Part shown: positions 58,759 to 64,000 of the stretch, piece by piece
How the letters are laid out: each line of letters starts with the position of its first letter
Position numbering within the stretch: the first letter of the stretch is position 1
DNA from: JAPWJZ01 sp964575605
Lineage (GTDB): Bacteria; Pseudomonadota; Alphaproteobacteria; Micavibrionales; UBA2020
Length of the DNA stretch: 64,000 bases
Assembly (NCBI GenBank): GCA_964575605.1
Contig: CAZNRN010000019.1
Coordinates: forward strand, 1 to 64,000
Direction of reading: 5' to 3'
The notes under the pieces: generated by a model
Told to the model about the DNA's origin: nothing
Database searches by the model: none
The model's input: only the letters and a program-made list of their open reading frames with translations
Program-made: the position numbers and the translations under genes

Positions 58759-60030
58759 TCAAACCTTCCGGAAGACGAGCGAGGCATTGGTGCCGCCAAA
58801 GCCGAAGGAATTGGAGAGCGCGATGTTCACGTTCTTCTGCTTCGCCGTATGCGGCACAAGGTCGACGCCCGCCGCGACATCCGAGGGGTTGTCGAGGTTC
58901 AGGGTCGGGGGCAGGGTGCCCGTCTTGATTGCCATCAGCGTGAAAATCGCCTCGACCGCGCCGGCTGCGCCCAGCAGGTGGCCGATCGCCGATTTGGTCG
59001 ACGAGATGCTGACCGTTTTAATCGCGTCGCCGAACAGGCGCTTGGTCGCGCCCAGTTCGATATCGTCGCCGAGCGGCGTGGAGGTGCCGTGCGCGTTGAT
59101 GTAATCGACCTGGTCGGGGTTGACCTGCGCGCGTTTCAGTGCGGCCTTCATGGCGCGGAAACCCCCGTCGCCGTCTTCGGCGGGGCTGGTCACGTGATAG
59201 GCATCACCCGAAAGCCCGTAGCCGATGACTTCGCCGTAAATCTTCGCGCCGCGTTTCTTCGCGTGCTCGTATTCCTCTAGCACCACGACGCCTGCGCCTT
59301 CGGCAATAACAAATCCGTCACGTCCCTTGTCGAAGGGGCGCGATGCTTTTTCAGGCGTTTCGTTGTAAGAGGTTGACAGCGCGCGGCAGGCGGCAAAACC
59401 GCCCACGCCGACGCGGCAGATGGCGGCTTCCGATCCGCCCGCGACCATCACGTCTGCGTCATCAAAGGCAATCAGGCGCGCGGCGTCGCCAATCGCATGG
59501 CTGCCCGTCGCGCAGGCCGTGACCACAGCGTGGTTGGGGCCTTTGAAGCCGTAACGGATGGAAACCTGCCCCGAGGTCAGGTTGATCAGCGACGACGGGA
59601 TAAAGAACGGCGAGATGCGGCGCGGCCCCTTTTCCTGCATCATGATGGAAGTATCTTGAATGTTGGTGAGGCCGCCGATGCCAGATCCGATCAGCACGCC
59701 GGTGCGGCAGCGGTCTTCCTCGCCTTCGGGTTTCCAGCCGCTGTCTTCCACCGCGTCGACCGCGGCGGCATAGCCGTACTGGATGAACAGGTCCATTTTC
59801 TTCTGTTCTTTGTGCTCGATATACTTGCCGATATCGAGCGTGCCGGGGGAATTGTCGTTTTCCGTCTTCAGGGGCACTTCGCCGGCGACTTGGCTCGGAA
59901 GGTCCGAGGCGTCGAATGATTTGATTTTGCGCAGGCCCGATTTGGCCGCCGTCAGCTGCTGCCAGTTATGGTCCAGACCCAGGCCCAGCGGGCTCACAAT
60001 GCCCATGCCGGTGACGACAACACGCCTCAT
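58759..60030 (-). CDS. fabF: beta-ketoacyl-ACP synthase II
   Basis: A 423-residue condensing enzyme of fatty acid elongation. The nucleophile Cys is in VTACATGSHAIGDA, and the two His are in NAHGTSTPLGD and SAIGHLLGAAGAVEA; the end NSFGFGGTNASLVF is typical. It follows acpP with a terminator between them, so fabF may be partly separately expressed. mltG follows directly. Confidence 0.97.
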   Translation of the reverse strand: MRRVVVTGMGIVSPLGLGLDHNWQQLTAAKSGLRKIKSFDASDLPSQVAGEVPLKTENDNSPGTLDIGKYIEHKEQKKMDLFIQYGYAAAVDAVEDSGWKPEGEEDRCRTGVLIGSGIGGLTNIQDTSIMMQEKGPRRISPFFIPSSLINLTSGQVSIRYGFKGPNHAVVTACATGSHAIGDAARLIAFDDADVMVAGGSEAAICRVGVGGFAACRALSTSYNETPEKASRPFDKGRDGFVIAEGAGVVVLEEYEHAKKRGAKIYGEVIGYGLSGDAYHVTSPAEDGDGGFRAMKAALKRAQVNPDQVDYINAHGTSTPLGDDIELGATKRLFGDAIKTVSISSTKSAIGHLLGAAGAVEAIFTLMAIKTGTLPPTLNLDNPSDVAAGVDLVPHTAKQKNVNIALSNSFGFGGTNASLVFRKV

Positions 60031-60074
60031 ACCAGTATTCCCTGTTAATGCACACGAATAGGTAGGGGTTAGAA

Positions 60075-60114
60075 AAATGGCCCCGATCCGTTTGAAACAG
60101 AACCGGGGCCATTT
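60075..60114 (-). terminator. terminator/attenuator between acpP and fabF
   Basis: AAATGGCCCCG (60075-60085) and CGGGGCCATTT (60104-60114) form an 11-base stem; on the minus strand a T-rich tail follows. It would end most acpP transcripts, giving more acpP than fabF mRNA. Confidence 0.8.
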
Positions 60115-60135
60115 AAATTGGTATCAAGCGCGCAG

Positions 60136-60384
60136 TTAAGCGGCTTTCGCGTTCTGCTGGATGAAGGAGATCGCGTCTTTCACGGTCTGGATTTTTTCAG
60201 CCGCGTCATCGGGAATCTCGATGCCGAATTCTTCTTCGAATGCCATGACCAGTTCGACCGTGTCGAGGCTGTCAGCGCCCAGATCGTCGATGAAGCTTGC
60301 GTTGTCGGTGACTTTCTCGCCGTCCACGCCCAGGTGCTCGACCACGATTTTCTTCACGCGCTCGTTGATGTTGCTCATATCCAA
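60136..60384 (-). CDS. acpP: acyl carrier protein
   Basis: An 82-residue acidic carrier with the phosphopantetheine site LGADSLDTVELVMAFEEEFGIEIPDDAA; the Ser in DSL (S39) carries the prosthetic group. It is the usual partner of FabF and FabG, in the same cluster. About 270 bases upstream to the next gene hold no other gene, only AT-rich sequence and the plus-strand promoter of the secreted protein at 60658. Confidence 0.97.
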   Translation of the reverse strand: MDMSNINERVKKIVVEHLGVDGEKVTDNASFIDDLGADSLDTVELVMAFEEEFGIEIPDDAAEKIQTVKDAISFIQQNAKAA

Positions 60385-60599
60385 TTCCCTCGTCGGTTAC
60401 GTTAAAACTTGATCACATACTTTAAGTGTGAAGGTGTAAATATCACACAATTGCTGCTTTGCAAACAGGGCAAAACAGGCGTTTTCATAGTATGAAATGG
60501 CGGCAGAGTCCAAGCTTTTCAAGCGGGCAGGGGCATCAAACCGCACCCCTGTTCAAGAAAAGCCAGATTTTTCAATACTGTACATAAATGCGGCTTTGC
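60385..60599. other. intergenic region, acpP side
   Basis: No gene is visible. The part near acpP is AT-rich and is expected to contain the acpP promoter; TTTACA and TGTGAT, 17 bases apart on the minus strand (around 60410-60440), are a weak candidate. No stable hairpin noted. Confidence 0.35.
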
Positions 60600-60628
60600 T
60601 TGACAGGCGGGGGTAGGGCGCATATTTA
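60600..60628 (+). promoter_or_regulatory. promoter of the secreted protein gene
   Basis: TTGACA (60600-60605) and TATTTA (60623-60628) with a 17-base spacer. The start codon is at 60658, giving a leader of about 23 bases with AAGGGA before the ATG. Confidence 0.55.
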
Positions 60629-60657
60629 TACGTAAATTTCATCGAAGGGATAAAAAC

Positions 60658-61245
60658 ATGCGCAAGATATGGCTGACGCCTGCCTTTACGCTGGCCGCTT
60701 TTTTCGGCTCTGCTGCCCAGGCGCAGGTAACGCCTGCGCCCTCGACTATAGTTTCTCAGGAACCGCTCCCGGATGCTCCCTCCGCAAAAACCCAAACTTC
60801 CCCCATACAGATATCGCCGCAGTGGCAGGTAAAGCCGGATTACAAACTCGACCTTTCCACCAAATTCGAAAAACCTGCGGAAGACGGCCTGGCCACCTAT
60901 CGCCTGCCCGCCATGCCGCCCGAATTCGCCGATAAACCCTCGGGCTTCGTCGGCCGGGCGGTCGAATTTTTTGACCAGCACAGCGTGAAGGGCGATTCCA
61001 TGTTCGACACCGCTCTGGAAAAAGACATCGGCGGCGGCTTCTCGATCGCCGGCGGCAGCATCGATATGCGCAATAACACCGGCCACAACGGCGCCATACG
61101 CCAGACCGTCCGCGCCATGACCGGCCTGCCCGACAGCGAAACACGCGACCTGCGCCACGCGCTTTCAGGGGGCGGTAACATGCCGCAGCCTAAAGGCGGC
61201 GACGGCGTCGCGGTCGCGCTGCGCTTTCGCATCGGCCTTAAATAA
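60658..61245 (+). CDS. secreted protein of unknown function
   Basis: A 195-residue protein with a cleavable signal peptide (about 1-22, ending AAQAQ), then a Pro/Ser-rich stretch and a domain containing FVGRAVEFFDQHSVKGDSMFDTALEKDIGGGFSIAGGSIDMRNNTGHNGAIRQ. The last strand VAVALRFRIGLK looks like a short amphipathic strand. Probably periplasmic. It is the only plus-strand gene within the fab region and has its own promoter. Not recognised. Confidence 0.72.
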   Translation: MRKIWLTPAFTLAAFFGSAAQAQVTPAPSTIVSQEPLPDAPSAKTQTSPIQISPQWQVKPDYKLDLSTKFEKPAEDGLATYRLPAMPPEFADKPSGFVGRAVEFFDQHSVKGDSMFDTALEKDIGGGFSIAGGSIDMRNNTGHNGAIRQTVRAMTGLPDSETRDLRHALSGGGNMPQPKGGDGVAVALRFRIGLK

Positions 61246-61683
61246 TTACTTCGGCTGGAATTTGGCGAGGTCGAGCGACCCGTCCTTTTTATTCGGCATC
61301 AGCGGGTTCCAGGCGACTTCCCACAAATGCCCGTCGGGGCAAGTGAAATAACCGCTGTGGCCGCCCCAGAAAACATCCTCGGCGGGTTTGTTGATTTTTG
61401 CGCCGAGTTTCTTCGCGCGTTTCATAAAGACATCGACGTCTTTTTTCTTACTCACGTTATGCGCCAGCGACATGCCGCGGAACCCGCTGCCCTTGGCGGA
61501 TTGTTTCGAATCCTTCGCCAGGTGCGCGCGCGACCACAGCGCCAGTATCCACCCGCCCTGGTCGAAAAACGTCACGTCCTTGTTGCTGCTCGTCAGCGGC
61601 TTCCAGCCAAACAGCTTCATATAAAACCTGCGCGCCGTCATATTGTCTTTGACGCCAAGGGTGACGAAGGTGCAGCGTTTCAT
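61246..61683 (-). CDS. VOC family (glyoxalase/bleomycin-resistance fold) protein
   Basis: A 145-residue VOC-superfamily protein. RCTFVTLGVKDNMTARRFYMKLFGWKP and the closing GGHSGYFTCPDGHLWEVAWNP, with the Glu ligand in LWEVAWNP, fit a single VOC module of the type found in small metalloenzymes and resistance proteins. Substrate not predictable. It follows the PIN/NYN-like gene with an 11-base gap and so could be in the fab operon. Confidence 0.88.
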   Translation of the reverse strand: MKRCTFVTLGVKDNMTARRFYMKLFGWKPLTSSNKDVTFFDQGGWILALWSRAHLAKDSKQSAKGSGFRGMSLAHNVSKKKDVDVFMKRAKKLGAKINKPAEDVFWGGHSGYFTCPDGHLWEVAWNPLMPNKKDGSLDLAKFQPK

Positions 61684-61694
61684 TTGATGTAGCC

Positions 61695-62348
61695 TTACTT
61701 TATAGATTTATAATCGACTGTTCCATCAGCGGAAACAGCTATCAATTGCTGTCGTATCATACCGTCGCAGGCCTGCTGCGCTGATAAGGGAGCGGTAATG
61801 GCCGAACGGCTTTCAAGCCAGTGGATCAGTCCGTCTTTCTTTTTGGGTCTGCGGACTTTTTCACTGCGCAGCGCTTCAACGATTTCAGCGAAGTCGTGCG
61901 TTTGCCCGGATATGGTTCTAACGGGTTTGCTTTTCGCGGCCGGTCCGGCCTTTACGGGTTTGGCAGCTTTAGGCGGGCCCATGCGTTCGCAGGCGATGCC
62001 ACGGTCCTGCAAATGGGCAATTAGCGGCCCGAAATCGTTTTTGTCCTTGGTGGCGATGACGTAGCGGGCATTGGGTTCCTCTGCCAGCAGCTTGCCAAGA
62101 TAATAGGCAAGATGAAGGTCTAGGTTATTATTGCCCTGCGCGGGGATCGGTATCAGGTCGAGCCTTACACCGCCGTCCATCATTTTTTTTATGAATACAG
62201 GTTCTGGCTTTTGACTTTTGGCGGCCAGTTCGCTGCTTCCAATAAAAAGCAGGATACGGTTGTAATGCCTTAATGACGGGGCTAGAGCTGTCAGATGCTC
62301 ATCATTGATATTCTGGTAGTCGATAAGGGCAATCTTTTCAGCCATCAA
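61695..62348 (-). CDS. PIN/NYN-like domain protein
   Basis: A 217-residue cytoplasmic protein. The first 125 residues resemble a PIN-like nuclease fold: an opening IALIDYQNI with Asp, NNNLDLHLAYYLGKL in the middle and YVIATKDKNDFGPLIAHLQDRG with further Asp residues, which could form an acidic metal site. A linker rich in Lys/Ala/Pro leads to a winged-helix-like C-terminal part (about 155-217). It starts inside the fabG stop (four-base overlap), so is translated with fabG. Nuclease activity is inference. Confidence 0.72.
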   Translation of the reverse strand: MMAEKIALIDYQNINDEHLTALAPSLRHYNRILLFIGSSELAAKSQKPEPVFIKKMMDGGVRLDLIPIPAQGNNNLDLHLAYYLGKLLAEEPNARYVIATKDKNDFGPLIAHLQDRGIACERMGPPKAAKPVKAGPAAKSKPVRTISGQTHDFAEIVEALRSEKVRRPKKKDGLIHWLESRSAITAPLSAQQACDGMIRQQLIAVSADGTVDYKSIK

Positions 62349-63082
62349 ATCATCGCCATCCCGCCGTTCACATGCAGCGTCTGGCCGGTGACGTATTTGG
62401 CCTCATCAGAGGCGAGGTAGACCACCGAGGCCGCGATGTCTTCGGACGTGCCCATGGTGCCGGCGGGGATTGTCGCGTTGATCTTGGCTTTCTGCTCGTC
62501 GTTCAGCGCCTCGGTCATCGCGGTCGCAATAAAGCCGGGCGCGACGCAGTTGACGGTAATGCCGCGGCTCGCGACTTCCGCCGCCATCGATTTGCTCATG
62601 CCGATCATGCCGGCCTTCGAGGCGCAGTAGTTTGCCTGTCCGGGGTTGCCCGTGACGCCGACGACGGAGGTAATGTTGATGATGCGGCCGAAGCGGCGTT
62701 TCATCATGCCGCGGATGGCGGCGCGCGTCAGGCGGAAGGGCGCGGTCAGGTTCACATCCTGCACCACCTGCCAGTCCTCGTCCTTCATGCGCATGAACAA
62801 CCCGTCCTTGGTCAGGCCCGCGTTGTTCACCAAAATATCGACCTGCCCCATTTTTTCTTCGGCCGACTTGATCAGCGCTTCCGCCGCTTCGGCGGTGGCG
62901 AGGTCGCCCTGGAAGACATGCGCGCCTGCGCCGATTTCGGCGGCAAGCTTGTTCAGCGCCTCGACATTGCGGCCGCAGAGGCCGACGTCGGCGCCTTGCG
63001 CCTTCAATGCTTTCGCGATGGCGCCGCCGATGCCGCCCGAGGCGCCCGTGACCAGTGCTTTTTTGCCGGTAAGGTTGAACAT
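62345..63082 (-). CDS. fabG: 3-oxoacyl-ACP reductase
   Basis: A 245-residue SDR that reduces beta-ketoacyl-ACP with NADPH. TGASGGIGGAIAKAL is the cofactor motif, NNAGLTKDGLFMRMKDEDW is the FabG hallmark, and the active pair is in NYCASKAG. The end VTGQTLHVNGGMAMI is typical. It lies 11 bases after the EamA-like gene, which separates it from fabD, unlike the standard order. Confidence 0.96.
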   Translation of the reverse strand: MFNLTGKKALVTGASGGIGGAIAKALKAQGADVGLCGRNVEALNKLAAEIGAGAHVFQGDLATAEAAEALIKSAEEKMGQVDILVNNAGLTKDGLFMRMKDEDWQVVQDVNLTAPFRLTRAAIRGMMKRRFGRIINITSVVGVTGNPGQANYCASKAGMIGMSKSMAAEVASRGITVNCVAPGFIATAMTEALNDEQKAKINATIPAGTMGTSEDIAASVVYLASDEAKYVTGQTLHVNGGMAMI

Positions 63083-63093
63083 GATGATTGCTC

Positions 63094-63537
63094 CTAAACA
63101 GTTTTGCTAAAGTAGTAGATGCAGCAGACGCCCGAGAGGATCAGCGCCGCGCCAAAGGCCGTGCCGACATTCATCTGCGTTTCCCTGAACAATATCCACG
63201 CGAACAGCGCCGTCCAGAGGGGATAGGTGATTTCGACCATGGCTGCCATGGTCGCGTTCTTCGATTTCGTCGCCAGCAGGATGCAGAGGTTCGCGCCCAC
63301 GTAAACGGCGACCGAGCCCAGCATCAGCTTGAACGCGCCGTCGGCGGTTTTCAGCGCTTCGATATCCTTTTGAAAATCGCCGCGCCACAGCCCGACCACC
63401 AGCGCGAAGATGATGTTGCCCAGCGCCGCGGTCAGCAGCACGCCCGGGATGGAGATTTTTTTCATCAGCTGTTCGCTGACGGTATAGCTGATACCCCAGA
63501 GGACGGCCGCGCTGCAGGCATAGACGAGCCAGATCAC
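63094..63537 (-). CDS. EamA-type half transporter
   Basis: A 147-residue membrane protein with about five transmembrane helices, one EamA (drug/metabolite transporter) repeat; full-length members have two. WGISYTVSEQLMKK opens it and EITYPLWTALFAWILFRETQMNVGTAFGAALILSGV is the EamA signature. It probably works as a dimer. It sits between fabD and fabG in the fatty acid synthesis cluster. Substrate unknown. Confidence 0.85.
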   Translation of the reverse strand: MIWLVYACSAAVLWGISYTVSEQLMKKISIPGVLLTAALGNIIFALVVGLWRGDFQKDIEALKTADGAFKLMLGSVAVYVGANLCILLATKSKNATMAAMVEITYPLWTALFAWILFRETQMNVGTAFGAALILSGVCCIYYFSKTV

Positions 63538-63548
63538 AGGAAAATCCC

Positions 63549-64000
63549 TTACAGCGTTGCCGCGAATTCCTCGATGTCCTTGGGCGTGCCGACCGCGCGT
63601 CCGGCAAGGTCGCCGTCGATGCGCTTGGTCAGCCCGGTCAGGACCTTGCCCGCGCCCAGCTCGACCAGTTCGGTCACGCCTTTAGTTTTCATGTAGAGCA
63701 CGCTTTCGCGCCAGCGCACCATGCCCGTCACCTGTTCCACCAGCAGCTGGCGGATGCGCGCGGGGTCAGTCACTTCGCCCGCGATCACGTTGGCGACGAC
63801 AGGGACGCTGGGCGCATGCATGGCTACGGCGGCCAGCGCTTCCTGCATCACATCCGCAGCGGGCTTCATGAGCGCGCAGTGGAAGGGGGCGGAGACGGGC
63901 AGCAGCAGCGCGCGTTTTGCGCCTTTTGCCGTCGCCAGCGCAATCGCCTTTTCAACGGCAGCCTTGTGGCCGCTCACCACAACCTGCCCGAAGGAGTTGT
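63549..64000 (-). CDS. fabD: malonyl-CoA:ACP transacylase (C-terminal part, cut by window edge)
   Basis: The visible part is about 150 residues, continuing beyond 64000. It reads NSFGQVVVSGHKAAVEKAI, followed by LPVSAPFHCALMKPAADVMQEAL with the catalytic His in PFH, and FRxS-like WRESVLYMKTKGVTELVELGAGKVLTGL at the end. The nucleophile GHSLG lies outside the window. FabD moves malonyl groups to AcpP, whose gene is nearby. Confidence 0.94.
   Translation of the reverse strand, partial: NSFGQVVVSGHKAAVEKAIALATAKGAKRALLLPVSAPFHCALMKPAADVMQEALAAVAMHAPSVPVVANVIAGEVTDPARIRQLLVEQVTGMVRWRESVLYMKTKGVTELVELGAGKVLTGLTKRIDGDLAGRAVGTPKDIEEFAATL

Overview
The window is a dense, mostly housekeeping stretch of a GC-rich alphaproteobacterial chromosome. 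The class is inferred from gene content: a cluster of NDUFA12, MlaD, a DUF2155 protein and Aat; a short HPr kinase followed by RapZ, EIIA, HPr and Enzyme I; a DivL-type kinase with tyrosine in place of the phospho-accepting histidine, directly after ahcY; RNase E with an acidic insertion in the S1 domain and a C-terminal GWW motif; and ubiquinone and complex I genes. The order cannot be fixed. The many ankyrin proteins hint at a host- or prey-associated or otherwise understudied lineage, but that is only inference. I saw no rRNA, tRNA, CRISPR array, insertion sequence or phage genes.

Layout. 0-4.2 kb (minus): cation efflux, SDR, a small membrane protein, CvpA, RadA. 4.3-8.3 kb: a small membrane protein, rplT-rpmI, a PilZ protein, pyrE, a site-2 protease. 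8.3-16.2 kb: a lipoprotein, two long paralogues with internal repeats, N-formylglutamate amidohydrolase, argE, an unknown protein and two paralogous membrane-anchored HEVTH proteins. 16.2-18.7 kb: a UbiH-family hydroxylase, ihfB, a LapA-domain protein, a Nudix hydrolase. 18.7-22 kb (minus): a FecR-domain protein followed by two paralogous polytopic proteins. 22-29.8 kb: Ohr, an MFS transporter, a P-loop protein, an Old Yellow Enzyme, two GNATs, aat, DUF2155, mlaD, NDUFA12. 30-36 kb: a degenerate class II ribonucleotide reductase homologue and a four-gene overlapping ankyrin operon. 36-43.7 kb (plus): a micro-ORF, ridA, pyrF, accD, folC, then the regulatory PTS block hprK-rapZ-EIIA-ptsH-ptsI. 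43.7-53.5 kb: an ankyrin gene, ahcY, divL, rne (minus), an amidase and a small lipoprotein. 53.5-58.7 kb: L,D-transpeptidase, GNAT, YqgE, a divergent pair of ankyrin gene and small membrane protein, mltG. 58.7-64 kb (minus): fabD (partial), an EamA half-transporter, fabG, a PIN/NYN-like protein, a VOC protein, an unlinked plus-strand secreted protein, acpP, fabF.

How they fit together. Envelope and wall (amidase, L,D-transpeptidase, MltG, MlaD, LapA-like), fatty acid synthesis (AccD, FabD, FabG, AcpP, FabF), pyrimidine synthesis (PyrE, PyrF), regulatory phosphotransfer (HprK, EIIA, HPr, EI, RapZ) and cell-cycle control (DivL) are recognisable modules. The least explained layer is lineage-specific. 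Six ankyrin proteins and one small membrane protein end in a similar short basic tail built around P-hydrophobic-x-L-K. Several lineage-specific genes also have strong sigma70-like promoters beginning TTGACAT. This tail family, the RNR homologue without its active-site cysteine, and the paired repeat proteins are the best candidates for undescribed biology here.
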